NCBI GenBank assembly: GCA_025361505.1
Contig: JANYKZ010000073.1
Coordinates: 1-48,432 of the forward strand
Direction: 5' to 3'
From: Coriobacteriia bacterium
Lineage (GTDB): Bacteria; Actinomycetota; Coriobacteriia; Anaerosomatales; PALSA-660
DNA length: 48,432 nt
Made by a program: the position numbers and the translations under genes. Below, piece by piece: positions 7,385 to 17,424 of this stretch (within the stretch, counting starts at the first letter, position 1; each line of letters starts with the position of its first letter). The notes beneath the pieces are model-generated. The model did not search any database. It was not told the DNA's origin and saw only the letters and a program-made list of their open reading frames with translations.

Positions 7385-10300
7385 ATGCCCGGACCGGCGA
7401 CGGCCCGGCTCGACCCCGTTCCCGACGAGCCGTTCCGCGACGAACTGCTGGGGCCGGAGCGTCTCGCCGACGAGGCACGGCGTATCGCCGCCGGGCAGGG
7501 CACGGTCACGGGCGGCTTCATCCTGACGACTCCGCTCATCTCACTCATCGAACGCGCGGCTCGCGACCTCGCCGGCGACAACGCGCAGCTGAACAAGGCC
7601 GCGCGCGGCCCCCGGGCGGTCTCACCGGCCGGGGAGTGGCTGCTCGACAACTACTACCTGATCGAGCAACAACTGCGTGAGGTCCGGGAGGACCTGCCGC
7701 CGCGCTACGGCATCGAGCTTCCCCGCCTCGACGCGGGCCCGTTCGCGGGACTTCCGAGGGTCTATCAGGCGGTGGTCTCGCTCATCGCGCGCAGCGATTC
7801 GCGTCTGGACGTCTCCGTGCTGCTGGGGTTCATCGAGGCGTACCAGGAAGTCACGCCACTCGCCATCGGTGAGTGCTGGGCGGTCCCGATCATGCTCCGC
7901 ATCGCCCTCGTCGAGAACCTGCGGCGGCTCTCGCGCAGCGTCGTCGAGTCGCACCTGCACGAGGACGCTGCGGACGCATGGGCCGAGCGCTTCACGATCG
8001 CCGAGCAGGACGACCCCGACTCGCTGCCGGGCCTGCTCGCCCGGATCGGGAGCGAGCAGCGGCGGGACTCTCCCATCTTCCTGCTTCGCTTGGCGCAGCG
8101 CCTCCAGGGCGCGGAGGTCGCGTCCGAGGTGGTCAACTCATGGCTGGCCGGGCGCCTGTCCTCGCTCTCGATCAACCTCGAGCGCGAGGGGATCGTGCAC
8201 CAGCGTCGCCAGGCCGCGGACCAGGTCTCGATCGCGAACGCGATCGGCTCCGTCCGGCTCCTCGACGCGCTGGACTGGAGCGACTTCTTCGAGGACGTCA
8301 GTCGCGTCGAACGCGTCTTGAGGACCGATCCGGTCGGCGCCTACGCGCAGATGGACTTCCAGAGCCGCGACCGCTACCGGCACGCTCTCGAGGAGCTCTC
8401 GAAGCGGTCCGCGACAGGAGAGATCGAACTCGCCGAGAGGATCGTGGCGCGCTGCCGCGAGTCTCTGGCCGCCGACGCCGGAGACGACGTGCGCGGGCAC
8501 GTGGGCTACTGGCTGATCAGCGCAGGACGCTACGACCTGGAGCACGAGATCGGTTACCGGCTGCGCACTCGCGAGCGGGTGTTCAGCGGGCCCCTCCGGT
8601 TCCGGCGGACCTTCTACTGGGGCCTGCTGTCTCTTGCGACCGTCGGATTCGGCGCGGGGCTCGCCGCCTACGCGACCTCCCAGGGCGTCAGCGGCTGGCC
8701 CCTCGCAGCCATCCTGCTCATAGGGCTGATCCCGGTCTCGGACCTGGGACTCGCGCTGACCAACCGCTTGGCCGCCGCAGTGTTCCCGCCGAGACCCCTT
8801 CCCAAGCTCGATCCGCTCACGCCGGTTCCGGACGAGCATCGGACGGTCGTCGTGGTGCCCTCGCTGCTGCTCTCTGTGCCCCACGTGCAGGCGGTGATCG
8901 ACAACCTGGAGGTCGCCTACCTGGCCAACCGGGACCCGAACATCCATTTCGCGTTCCTCGGCGACCCGACGCTCGCCTCGTCCGAGCACGCCCCTGGGGA
9001 CGAGCTCGTCGCTGAGGCGGCCCAGCGCGGCATCGAGGAGCTGAACGCGCGCTACGCCGTGGAGGCGGGGGAGCGTCCCTTCCACCTGGCGCTGCGAGGC
9101 CGCCGGTTCAGCGAGAGCGAGCAGGCCTGGATGGGCTGGGAGCGGAAGCGCGGCTTCCTCGACGAGTTCGTGTGGGAGTTGCGCAACGGCCAGGACACGT
9201 CGATCCACACGCGCATGGGCGACGCGGAGTGGCTGAGGGGCGTCACGTTCGTGCTCACGGTGGACGCGGACACGATCGTGCCGCGTGACTCCGCGAAGCG
9301 CCTTGTCGCGACCATCGCCCACCCTCTGAACCGCGCCCGATGGAACCCCGGAGACGCTCGCGTCCGTCGTGGCTACGGCCTGATCCAGCCGAGGGTGGAC
9401 ATGTCGTTGCCCGGTGCGCAGAGGTCGGAGTTCTCTCGCATGTACTCGAGCGGCACCGGCGTCGACCCGTACGCGAACGCGGTCTCCGACACCTATCAGG
9501 ACGTGTTCACCGAGGGGTCGTTCACCGGCAAGGGCATCTTCGAGGTCGACGTCTTCCTCGGGGTGCTGCACGGCACGTTCCTCGAGAACGCGATGCTGTC
9601 GCACGACCTCATCGAGGGTTGCTTCCTGCGCACCGCCCTTGCCAGTGACGTCGAAGTGGTCGACGACATGCCGGCCAACTACCTCTCGAGCACGAAGCGA
9701 CAGCACCGGTGGGTCCGTGGCGACTGGCAGACGCTGCCGTTCCTCGGGGTGAACGTACGCACCGAGGGCGGCGGCACGGTCCGGAACCCGCTCTCGATCC
9801 TGCATCGCTGGAAGATCGTCGACAACCTGAGGCGCTCGCTCGTCGCCCCGCTGACGCTCGCGCTGTTCACCGTCGGGTGGCTGGTCCTGCCGGACCGGGC
9901 GACCGCCTGGCCGCTCTTCCTGCCGCTCGTCGTCCTGTTCCCTGCGTACTTCTCCCTGGCCGACTCGGTGATCACGCGGTCGCGGCGGGTGACCCTCCAA
10001 TCGCAGGTGCCGGAGATCCTGCGCGACTTCCGCACCGATTCCGTACGGGGCCTGTTCGGGCTCGCGGTCCTGCCGCATCAGGCGTTCCTCATGAGCGACG
10101 CGATCGTCCGCACCCTGTGGCGCATGCTGGTGAGCCGGCGGCACCTGCTCGAGTGGGTGACCGCCGCCGAGGCGGAGCGCAGCGTCGGACGGATACCGTC
10201 GGCGTACTGGCGCGCGATGGGGCCCCCTGCGGGTGTGGCGATCCTTCTGCTGGCGGTCGGGACGGGTCTGGATCCTCAGCGGCTCGCGATGGCGGTCGTC

Positions 10301-13300
10301 TTCGCTGCGCTGTGGCTGGCAGGTCCGATGGTCGCCTGGCGGGTCTCCGAGCCGATCGCTGCCGAGGTGGCGGACCTCTCCGCGAAGCAGGTGCGGTCGC
10401 TCCGCCGCGCCGCGCGCAAGACGTGGAGGTTCTTCGATACCTTCGTGACCGCTCACGGCCACCACCTGGCTCCCGACAACTTCCAGGAGGACCCGAAGGG
10501 CGAGGTGGCGTGGCGCACTTCGCCGACGAACCTCGGCCTGCAACTGCTCGCGTGCCTCGGCGCCTACGACCTCGGCTACGTGTGTATGGCGGAGCTCAAC
10601 GACCTGGTCGAGGTGACCCTCGGGACCATGGCGGGCCTCGAGCGCTACCGGGGCAACTTCTACAACTGGTACGACATCGAGACACTGCTGCCGTTGCGTC
10701 CCTCGTACGTCTCAACGGTCGACTCGGGCAACCTCGCCGGGCATCTGGTGACGCTGCGTGTCGGCCTGCTGGAGGCGACCGAGGCGCCTTTGCTGGGACG
10801 CCAGCTGGTCGATGGCGCCCGTGACACGCTCGCGCTCGCGCTCGAGGACCTCCAGGTCGAGCGTGAGTCGCTCGGACCGGCCGACGTCGTGCGGGACCTG
10901 CGGGAGGCCCTCGACACCGTGTCGCGCACGCTCGATGTGTCCGAAGATCCGAGGGACCTCGGCGGCTGGAACGGCCTGCTCGAGCGCCTTTCGGCCGGCG
11001 CGTCGGACATCGAGATGGCCCTGGAGGCGCTGGAGGGGCCCACTCCGGCCGAGGCTCAGGAGGGCGCTCCTCTGTGGCCGACGACCTCCCTCGAGCGTGT
11101 CCGCGCGGCGTGCCTGGACGCGGTGCGGGCCGTGCGCGGGCCCACCCGGCTGCTCCGGGAGCTCGCGCCGTGGGCCGAGCTCCTCGGCCACGCGCCTGCC
11201 GAGGCACGCCTCCGCTCGGACCTGCGCCCTCTGCTGCAGTTCGTCCCCTCGCTCGTCGGTCTGGCCGAGGGCCTGGATCGCGTGCTCACGGCCCTCGATG
11301 ACCTTGCGTCCGACGCCGACTCCGACGAGACGCGCGTGTGGGCCGCGAACGTCGGCCGTGGCATCCGCGAGGGCCGCGGCGTGTGCGTGGGGCTCCTCGC
11401 CCGGGTCCGGCTGTCCGCGGACATCGCCCGGGAGATGTGGGAGCATACCGATTTCGCGATGCTCTTCGACGAGTCCCGCCTGCTGTTCTCGATCGGATAC
11501 AACCTGACCGAAGGACGTCTCGACTCGTCCTTCTACGACCTGCTCGCGAGCGAGGCGCGCGTGGCCAGCTTCCTCGCTGTGGCGAAAGGCGACGTGCCGC
11601 AGGCCCACTGGTTCCGTCTCGGGCGGCAGCTGACCGACGCGGGGACCGGACGCGCGCTCGTCTCCTGGTCGGGCTCGATGTTCGAGTACCTCATGCCGCT
11701 GCTCGTGATGCGTTCGTGGCCGGGCACCATCCTGGACGAGACCTACCGCACGGTGGTCAAACGCCAGCGCCAGTACGCCGCCGAGCGCGGCGTGCCGTGG
11801 GGCGTGTCGGAGTCCGCCTTCAACGCCAAGGATGCGGAGCTCACCTATCAGTACCAGGCGTTCGGGGTCCCCGGACTCGGCCTCAAGCGCGGCCTCGCCG
11901 ACGATGTCGTCGTCGCTCCCTACGCCGCGCTCCTCGCCCTGCCCATCGACGCGGCCTCGGTCGTGGCGGGGCTCGAGGAGTTCTCCGCGCAGGGGGCCGA
12001 GGGCCGCTACGGGTACTACGAATCGGTCGACTACACGGCGGGGCGCGTGCCCGCCGGAGAGCGGCGGGCGGTCGTGCGCGCGTACTTCGCGCACCATCAG
12101 GGCATGGCGTTCATCGCCCTGGTCAACCAGCTGACCGACGAGAAGATGCGAGAACGTTTCCATTCGAACCCGATGGTGGCCTCCGCGGACCTGTTGCTGC
12201 AGGAGCGCGTCCCCCGGGGCGTCGAGATGCTCACGCCGCACACGGAGGAGGTCGCCTTCGTCCGGTCGGTGCGCGAGTTGCAGGCCCCGGTCACGCGGAC
12301 CTACCGCACGGCCGACACGCCCGCGCCGTCGACGCGCTTCCTGTCCAACGGCCGCTACTCGGTCATGGTCACCAACGGCGGTGGTGGGTATTCGCGGTGG
12401 CGCGGTCTCTCCGTCACGCGGTACCGCGAGGACATCACGCGCGACTGCTGGGGCACGTTCTTCTACGTGCGCGACACGGCGAGCGGCGAGGTCTTCTCCA
12501 TGCCGCACAACCCGTGGCCGAAGAAGCCAGACGAGTACAGCGTCTCCTTCGCCTCCGACAAGGCGGAGTTCCGCCGCCTCGACGGCGATCTCGAGACTGC
12601 ACTCGAGGTCGCGGTATCTCCCGAGGACGACGTGGAGATCCGCCGCCTGACGTTCACGAACCGTGGGCAGACGCGCAGGAGGCTGGAGGTCACCTCGTAC
12701 CTCGAGATCGCCATGACGACGCAGATGGGTGACCAGGCGCACCGCGCCTTCTCCAACCTCTTCGTCGAGACGGAGTCGTTGCCCGACACGAACGCCGTCC
12801 TCTTCACGCGGCGACCGCGCAGCGCGGAGGAGCGCCGGTCGTGGGGTCTGCACCTGGTCGCTTGCGATACCGAGGTCTGTACGCCGACGTTCGAGACCGA
12901 TCGCGCCGCGTTCCTCGGGCGGCTGCGCGGTCCGGACCGTCCGCTGGCCGTCGAGACCGGCGGGGATCTCGCCGGTGGCGTCGGCGCCGTGCTCGACCCG
13001 TGCGCCGCGATCCGCAGCGGGATCGACATCGGCCCCGGCGAGAGCGCGCGCGTGGTGTACGTGACGGGCGCCGCGGACACGCGGGAGCAGGCGGTCCACC
13101 TGACCGAGAAGTACCACGACCCGGGCAGCGCGCAGCGCGCGATCGACCTCGCCTGGACCGCGGCGCAGGTGGAGCTCCGCGACCTGGGCATCTCGCCGGA
13201 CGAGTCGATCGCTCTGGAGCGCCTCGCGTCGCGTCTCCTGCTCACCGATCCGTACTCTCCGCTGAAGATCGAGACACCGCGCGAGAACGAGCTTCCGGTC

Positions 13301-16165
13301 AACGGCCTGTGGTCGCTCGGGGTCTCCGGCGACCACCCGATCCTGCTGGTGCGCGTCGAAGAGGTGGAGCACGCGCCGCTCGTGCGCCGCGCCCTGCTGG
13401 CCCATCAGTACTGGCGCCACAAGGGCCTGCTCGTCGATCTCGTCGTGCTCAACACGAAGCCGAGCGGCTACAGCGACGAGCTCGACGACCGCCTGCGGAT
13501 GCTCATGAGGACGGGGCACGCGCTGCAGCTGCTGGACAAGCCGGGTGGCGTCTTCCTGCGGCGCGCGGACCAGATGCACCCGGACGTCCTGAACCTCCTG
13601 GTATCGGCGGCTCGCGCGGTACTCGAAGGCGACGGAGGGACCATCGAACTGCAGCTCGACCGGCGCAGGCGCAGGCCCCGGCCACCCGAAGCATTGGTGC
13701 CGGTGAGCGATCCCGTGTTCGACCTGCTGAGAAGCCCCGTCCGAGCCCGCCTGCTGTTCGACAACGGGATCGGCGGCTTCGACCCGGACAGCGGCGACTA
13801 CGTCATCGTCCTGACGGATGGGGGGAACACCCCGGCGCCCTGGATCAACGTCATGGCGAGCACGGAGTTCGGGTGCCTGGTGTCCGAGGCCGGCGTCGGC
13901 TGCACCTGGGCTATGAACAGCCATGAGAACCGCATCACGACGTGGAACAACGACGCGGTCAGCGACGGCTCCGGCGAGAACTTCTACCTGCGCGACGAAG
14001 AGACGGGCGAGTTCTGGAGCCCGACGCCGCTCCCGGCCCGCGCTCCGGGCACCTACACGATCACGCACTCGCCCGGTTGCACGACCTTCCGCCACGCCTC
14101 CCACGGCGTCGAGATCACGCTCGAGTGGTTCGTCGCGGCCGACGACCCCGTGCGGATCGTCCGTGTGAAGCTGCGCAACACGACGGACCGCCCGCGCCGG
14201 CTCACGATCACGCACTTCGTCGAGTGGGCGCTCGGTTCCTCGCGCTCGGCGGCGCAGCAGCGGGTGGTGACGCGCTTCGATCCCGAGGCCGACATGCTCA
14301 CGGCCCATAACTGGTTCAACCAGGACTTCCCGGGCCGTCCGGCGTTCCTGGCGTGCGATCGCCCCCTGCAATCGTGGACGGCGAGTCGCACGGAGTTCGT
14401 GGGGCGCAACGGCCGCCCCGCGGACCCGGCGGCGATGCATCGGAAGGGCCTGGGCGGTGCGTCCGGCCGCTATCACGACAACTGCGGCGCCCTGATGGTC
14501 GAGGTCGAGCTCGCACCCGATTCCGAGAACGAGACCGTCTTCCTGCTGGGCCAGACCGAGACGCTCGAGCGCGCGCGGGAGCTGGTCGCGGCGTATCGCG
14601 CGCCGGGTGCCGTGTCGCGGGCGCTCGCGGAGGCCACGGGGCGGTGGGACGAGCTCCTTTCGACGGTCCAGGTGACGACCCCCGACCCGGGGCTCGATCT
14701 CATGCTCAACCGCTGGCTGCTGTACCAGGTGACCTCGTGCAGGGTGCTCGGCAGAACGGCGGCCTATCAGAGCAGCGGGGCGCTCGGCTTCCGCGACCAG
14801 TTGCAGGACGTACTCGCGCTGCTGGTCGCCCGACCGCTGATGGCCCGCGGGCAGATACTGGAGGCGACGCGGCGCCAGTTCCCCGAGGGTGACGTGCTCC
14901 ACTGGTGGCAGCCCTACTCGGGTCGCGGCGTGCGGACCCACATGACCGACGACCGCTTGTGGCTCCCGTTCGTGGTCGCCGAGTACCTGCGCGTGACCGG
15001 TGACGAGACCGTGCTTGGGGAGGTCACTCCCTTCATCGACGGACAGCCCTTGGCGCGCGACCAGGAGGACGCCTACGTCCAGCCGCCCGCCTCTGAGCAG
15101 AGCGCCGACGTCTACGAGCACTGTGTGCGCGCGATCGAGTGCTCACTGGGTGTCGGCGAGCACGGGCTGCCCCTGATGGGCGGGGGAGACTGGAACGACG
15201 GTATGAACCGCGTCGGGTACGAAGGACGCGGCGAGAGCGTCTGGCTCGCGTGGTTCATCGGCTCGGTCCTCGAGAAGTTCGCTCCGATCGCCGCCGGGCG
15301 GGGAGAGAGCGACCGGGCGGATCGCTACACCCGGCAGGCGGCCGCATTCGCCAAGGCCGCCGAGGACAGCGGGTGGGACGGCGCGTGGTACCGCCGCGCG
15401 TTCTTCGACGACGGTACCCCGCTGGGTTCGAGGGAGTCGCTCGAGTGCCGCATCGACGCCATCGCGCAGGCCTGGGCGACGATCTCGGGGCTGGGCGACG
15501 CGGAGCGCGCCGAGGATGCGCTCCAGGCCGTCCAGGAGAAGCTGGTCCGCCGGGAGGACGGCCTCATCGCGCTCCTCGACCCGCCCTTCGACACGTGGCA
15601 GAAGGACCCCGGCTACATCAAGGGCTACGTCCCGGGCGTCCGTGAGAACGGTGGCCAGTACACGCACGCCGCGGCATGGGTGATCCTCGCGTACCTGATG
15701 CAGGGCGATGGCGACGAGGCCTTCGGGCTCATCAGCATGCTCAACCCGGTCTCGCACTCGTTGGACCGGGCGGCCGTCGCGCGATACCGGGTCGAGCCCT
15801 ACGTCCTGGCGGCCGACGTCTACGCGGTCGCCCCTCACGTCGGGCGCGGCGGCTGGACGTGGTACACGGGCGCAGCGGCGTGGTACTACCGCGTCGCACT
15901 CGAGAACCTGCTCGGGTTGTGCGTGGAGGACCAAGACGGCCACGAGACGCTCGTCGTCGACCCGTGCATCCCCAAGGCGTGGCCGGGGTACGAGATGACC
16001 GTGCGCCGTGCCGGCGGGGTCTGGCGCATCCGCGTCGAGAACCCCCGCGGCGTCAACCGTGGCGTCGCGCGCGTCACGCTCGACGGTCACGACGTACCGG
16101 ATCAGCGGGTGCCGCTGGAGGGTGCCGGCGATCATGAGGTGGTCGTGACGCTGCTCGGCGGCTGA
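7385..16165 (+). CDS. Cyclic beta-1,2-glucan synthase-like protein (NdvB/ChvB type; GT84 + glycoamylase-like + GH94)
   Basis: A single frame of 2926 residues behind AGGAGG. The domain order matches cyclic beta-1,2-glucan synthetases. An N-terminal region of about 400 residues comes first, then membrane segments near 409-460. The GT84 glycosyltransferase domain carries LTVDADTIVP near residue 625 and the QHRWVRGDW motif near 775. Several more membrane segments follow (about 815-985). A glycoamylase-like domain lies near 1430-1560 (WGVSESAFNAKD, GYYESVDYTAGR, AHHQGMAF). Two GH94-type sugar-binding sandwiches and the GH94 phosphorylase-like (alpha/alpha)6 domain end the protein, with GGGDWNDGMNRVG near 2600 holding the expected catalytic Asp. 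Family members polymerise UDP-glucose on the inner membrane, trim chain length and cyclise it. Length is typical (about 2800-2900). A linear or non-secreted product cannot be excluded. Confidence 0.92.
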   Translation: MPGPATARLDPVPDEPFRDELLGPERLADEARRIAAGQGTVTGGFILTTPLISLIERAARDLAGDNAQLNKAARGPRAVSPAGEWLLDNYYLIEQQLREVREDLPPRYGIELPRLDAGPFAGLPRVYQAVVSLIARSDSRLDVSVLLGFIEAYQEVTPLAIGECWAVPIMLRIALVENLRRLSRSVVESHLHEDAADAWAERFTIAEQDDPDSLPGLLARIGSEQRRDSPIFLLRLAQRLQGAEVASEVVNSWLAGRLSSLSINLEREGIVHQRRQAADQVSIANAIGSVRLLDALDWSDFFEDVSRVERVLRTDPVGAYAQMDFQSRDRYRHALEELSKRSATGEIELAERIVARCRESLAADAGDDVRGHVGYWLISAGRYDLEHEIGYRLRTRERVFSGPLRFRRTFYWGLLSLATVGFGAGLAAYATSQGVSGWPLAAILLIGLIPVSDLGLALTNRLAAAVFPPRPLPKLDPLTPVPDEHRTVVVVPSLLLSVPHVQAVIDNLEVAYLANRDPNIHFAFLGDPTLASSEHAPGDELVAEAAQRGIEELNARYAVEAGERPFHLALRGRRFSESEQAWMGWERKRGFLDEFVWELRNGQDTSIHTRMGDAEWLRGVTFVLTVDADTIVPRDSAKRLVATIAHPLNRARWNPGDARVRRGYGLIQPRVDMSLPGAQRSEFSRMYSSGTGVDPYANAVSDTYQDVFTEGSFTGKGIFEVDVFLGVLHGTFLENAMLSHDLIEGCFLRTALASDVEVVDDMPANYLSSTKRQHRWVRGDWQTLPFLGVNVRTEGGGTVRNPLSILHRWKIVDNLRRSLVAPLTLALFTVGWLVLPDRATAWPLFLPLVVLFPAYFSLADSVITRSRRVTLQSQVPEILRDFRTDSVRGLFGLAVLPHQAFLMSDAIVRTLWRMLVSRRHLLEWVTAAEAERSVGRIPSAYWRAMGPPAGVAILLLAVGTGLDPQRLAMAVVFAALWLAGPMVAWRVSEPIAAEVADLSAKQVRSLRRAARKTWRFFDTFVTAHGHHLAPDNFQEDPKGEVAWRTSPTNLGLQLLACLGAYDLGYVCMAELNDLVEVTLGTMAGLERYRGNFYNWYDIETLLPLRPSYVSTVDSGNLAGHLVTLRVGLLEATEAPLLGRQLVDGARDTLALALEDLQVERESLGPADVVRDLREALDTVSRTLDVSEDPRDLGGWNGLLERLSAGASDIEMALEALEGPTPAEAQEGAPLWPTTSLERVRAACLDAVRAVRGPTRLLRELAPWAELLGHAPAEARLRSDLRPLLQFVPSLVGLAEGLDRVLTALDDLASDADSDETRVWAANVGRGIREGRGVCVGLLARVRLSADIAREMWEHTDFAMLFDESRLLFSIGYNLTEGRLDSSFYDLLASEARVASFLAVAKGDVPQAHWFRLGRQLTDAGTGRALVSWSGSMFEYLMPLLVMRSWPGTILDETYRTVVKRQRQYAAERGVPWGVSESAFNAKDAELTYQYQAFGVPGLGLKRGLADDVVVAPYAALLALPIDAASVVAGLEEFSAQGAEGRYGYYESVDYTAGRVPAGERRAVVRAYFAHHQGMAFIALVNQLTDEKMRERFHSNPMVASADLLLQERVPRGVEMLTPHTEEVAFVRSVRELQAPVTRTYRTADTPAPSTRFLSNGRYSVMVTNGGGGYSRWRGLSVTRYREDITRDCWGTFFYVRDTASGEVFSMPHNPWPKKPDEYSVSFASDKAEFRRLDGDLETALEVAVSPEDDVEIRRLTFTNRGQTRRRLEVTSYLEIAMTTQMGDQAHRAFSNLFVETESLPDTNAVLFTRRPRSAEERRSWGLHLVACDTEVCTPTFETDRAAFLGRLRGPDRPLAVETGGDLAGGVGAVLDPCAAIRSGIDIGPGESARVVYVTGAADTREQAVHLTEKYHDPGSAQRAIDLAWTAAQVELRDLGISPDESIALERLASRLLLTDPYSPLKIETPRENELPVNGLWSLGVSGDHPILLVRVEEVEHAPLVRRALLAHQYWRHKGLLVDLVVLNTKPSGYSDELDDRLRMLMRTGHALQLLDKPGGVFLRRADQMHPDVLNLLVSAARAVLEGDGGTIELQLDRRRRRPRPPEALVPVSDPVFDLLRSPVRARLLFDNGIGGFDPDSGDYVIVLTDGGNTPAPWINVMASTEFGCLVSEAGVGCTWAMNSHENRITTWNNDAVSDGSGENFYLRDEETGEFWSPTPLPARAPGTYTITHSPGCTTFRHASHGVEITLEWFVAADDPVRIVRVKLRNTTDRPRRLTITHFVEWALGSSRSAAQQRVVTRFDPEADMLTAHNWFNQDFPGRPAFLACDRPLQSWTASRTEFVGRNGRPADPAAMHRKGLGGASGRYHDNCGALMVEVELAPDSENETVFLLGQTETLERARELVAAYRAPGAVSRALAEATGRWDELLSTVQVTTPDPGLDLMLNRWLLYQVTSCRVLGRTAAYQSSGALGFRDQLQDVLALLVARPLMARGQILEATRRQFPEGDVLHWWQPYSGRGVRTHMTDDRLWLPFVVAEYLRVTGDETVLGEVTPFIDGQPLARDQEDAYVQPPASEQSADVYEHCVRAIECSLGVGEHGLPLMGGGDWNDGMNRVGYEGRGESVWLAWFIGSVLEKFAPIAAGRGESDRADRYTRQAAAFAKAAEDSGWDGAWYRRAFFDDGTPLGSRESLECRIDAIAQAWATISGLGDAERAEDALQAVQEKLVRREDGLIALLDPPFDTWQKDPGYIKGYVPGVRENGGQYTHAAAWVILAYLMQGDGDEAFGLISMLNPVSHSLDRAAVARYRVEPYVLAADVYAVAPHVGRGGWTWYTGAAAWYYRVALENLLGLCVEDQDGHETLVVDPCIPKAWPGYEMTVRRAGGVWRIRVENPRGVNRGVARVTLDGHDVPDQRVPLEGAGDHEVVVTLLGG

Positions 16166-16254
16166 CGTCACGCACGCGCCGCGGGTGGCGTCGGACGGCG
16201 CCCGGGGGCAGAATGGCGTCCACGCGCGCCGACGATACGGACGAAGGGACACAT

Positions 16255-16677
16255 GTGAGCGGCATCGATTGGGATCCGACGCTCGAGACGGGTGAGCCGC
16301 TGGTCGACGAGCAGCACAGGGCCTTCTATGTGATGTGCGGTGACCTCGTGGCGCTGGACCCGGGCGACACCGCTTCGGTGATGGATGTCATCGACCGGCT
16401 CGGCCAGTACGCCGAGGTCCACTTCGCGACCGAAGAGGCGCTCATGGACCGGGTGTCCTACCCGAAGGAGGAGCTCGCCGGGCACGTCGCCGAGCATCGG
16501 GCGTTCAGGGACAAGGCCGCTACCATGGCGATCGACTTCCGGCGCGGATGGACGACCGACACCGGCGCGCTGCTGGACTACCTGAGTGCGTGGCTCACCG
16601 ACCACATCGACAGACAGGACCGCAGAATGGCCGACTACGCGCGCGCTCACGGCGCGAGGACGGATCCCGACGAGTAG
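16255..16677 (+). CDS. Bacteriohemerythrin
   Basis: A 140-residue four-helix protein beginning VSGIDWDPTLETGEPLVDEQHRAFY. All diiron ligand motifs are visible: DEQH in helix A, HFATEE (HxxxE), HVAEH (HxxxH), and HIDRQD (HxxxxD). These proteins bind O2 reversibly at a carboxylate-bridged diiron centre and may sense, store or detoxify oxygen in anaerobes and microaerobes. GTG 16255, preceded by GAAGGGAC, gives the family-typical N-terminus. ATG 16213, behind GGGGG, would add 14 non-homologous residues and cannot be excluded. A strong hairpin follows. Confidence 0.9.
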   Translation: MSGIDWDPTLETGEPLVDEQHRAFYVMCGDLVALDPGDTASVMDVIDRLGQYAEVHFATEEALMDRVSYPKEELAGHVAEHRAFRDKAATMAIDFRRGWTTDTGALLDYLSAWLTDHIDRQDRRMADYARAHGARTDPDE

Positions 16678-16705
16678 GCCCCGGCGTGGCCGGATCGTTC
16701 CGCAG

Positions 16706-16740
16706 CGAGGGCCCTCTCCGGGAGACGGAGAGGGCCCTCG
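16706..16740. terminator. Perfect 15-bp hairpin between hemerythrin and tatA
   Basis: The arms 16706-16720 and 16726-16740 are exact reverse complements with a GGAGA loop, placed between two convergent genes. It uses the same GAGGGCCCTC-type core as the hairpin at 6849-6881. No T-tract is present. Confidence 0.75.
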
Positions 16741-16777
16741 CGCAGTTCGACCGCCTGTGTGCATGCGTCGCGGACGG

Positions 16778-16972
16778 CTACTCCGCGGGCGTGTCGCGCT
16801 CCTTCGCCGGTGCCTCGCTCGCCGGCTCGTCCTCGTCGGGCCTGCCCTCCAGGCCGTCCTTGAGGGCCTTCGCGGACTTCCCGAGGCTCTGGGCGATCTT
16901 GGGCAGCTGGCTGGGTCCCATGATCACGAGCACGAGGATCAGAACGATGATGAGGGTCTTGTCGAGGTTCAT
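16778..16972 (-). CDS. tatA: Twin-arginine translocase subunit TatA/TatE
   Basis: A 64-residue protein with one N-terminal membrane helix (TLIIVLILVLVIMGPSQL), the conserved GPSQLPKIAQSLGKSAKALKDG hinge and amphipathic helix, and an acidic C-terminal tail. TatA oligomers form the channel that exports folded, often cofactor-bearing proteins. Length is short but normal for TatA. No tatC lies in this window, so it must be elsewhere. ATG 16972 is preceded by a purine-rich GGAGAGAG stretch. Confidence 0.9.
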   Translation of the reverse strand: MNLDKTLIIVLILVLVIMGPSQLPKIAQSLGKSAKALKDGLEGRPDEDEPASEAPAKERDTPAE

Positions 16973-16992
16973 GGTTCTCTCTCTCCTTCGGA

Positions 16993-17178
16993 CTAGCGGT
17001 GGCGCTTGGGCCGGGTCGGTGGCTTCAGGGGCTTCGGAGCGGGGGCGATCCGATCCGCGTCCCGGATCTCCCGCATGGTCTCCTCGTTCGCGGCGGCGAA
17101 TCTGCCGAACACGATCGCGGCGACGATCGCGAAGACCGCGAGGCCGAGCACGATGATGATCTGAGTGGTGGTGAACAA
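16993..17178 (-). CDS. Small single-span membrane protein upstream of tatA
   Basis: A 61-residue protein with one N-terminal membrane helix (TQIIIVLGLAVFAIVAAIVFG), then a charged and proline-rich basic tail (PKPLKPPTRPKRHR). It starts with TTG at 17178, with GAAAGGA about 10 bases upstream. It ends 20 bases before tatA and is probably co-transcribed with it. It lacks the TatA hinge motif, so I do not call it a Tat subunit, though the location suggests a related role. Confidence 0.6.
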   Translation of the reverse strand: MFTTTQIIIVLGLAVFAIVAAIVFGRFAAANEETMREIRDADRIAPAPKPLKPPTRPKRHR

Positions 17179-17424
17179 AGGGGGGTGTCCTTTCGGGCGT
17201 CGGGTTCGGCGCGCCGGGGCCGGACGTGCGAGAACGAGGGGCCGGCGCGTGCGCGGTTCGAGCGGCAGGCGTATCTCCGGTCAGGCGGCCGCACCGGCTC
17301 CGACGCGAACAGGGCGTCGGAGCCGCGACACGGTCACGGGACGGGGAGCCGCAGCGGCTTCGGCAACGAGGTGCGTTGCCGACCCGGAGGGCGGGAGAGG
17401 ACGCAGCCGCGAGGCGGCGCGAAC

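Noticed and set aside
10712-15121. Antisense open frame of 1469 codons opposite the glucan synthase
   Set aside because: High-GC codon bias keeps the opposite strand free of stops. The translation is Arg/His/Asp-rich low-complexity sequence without domains, while the plus strand has clear conserved motifs throughout.
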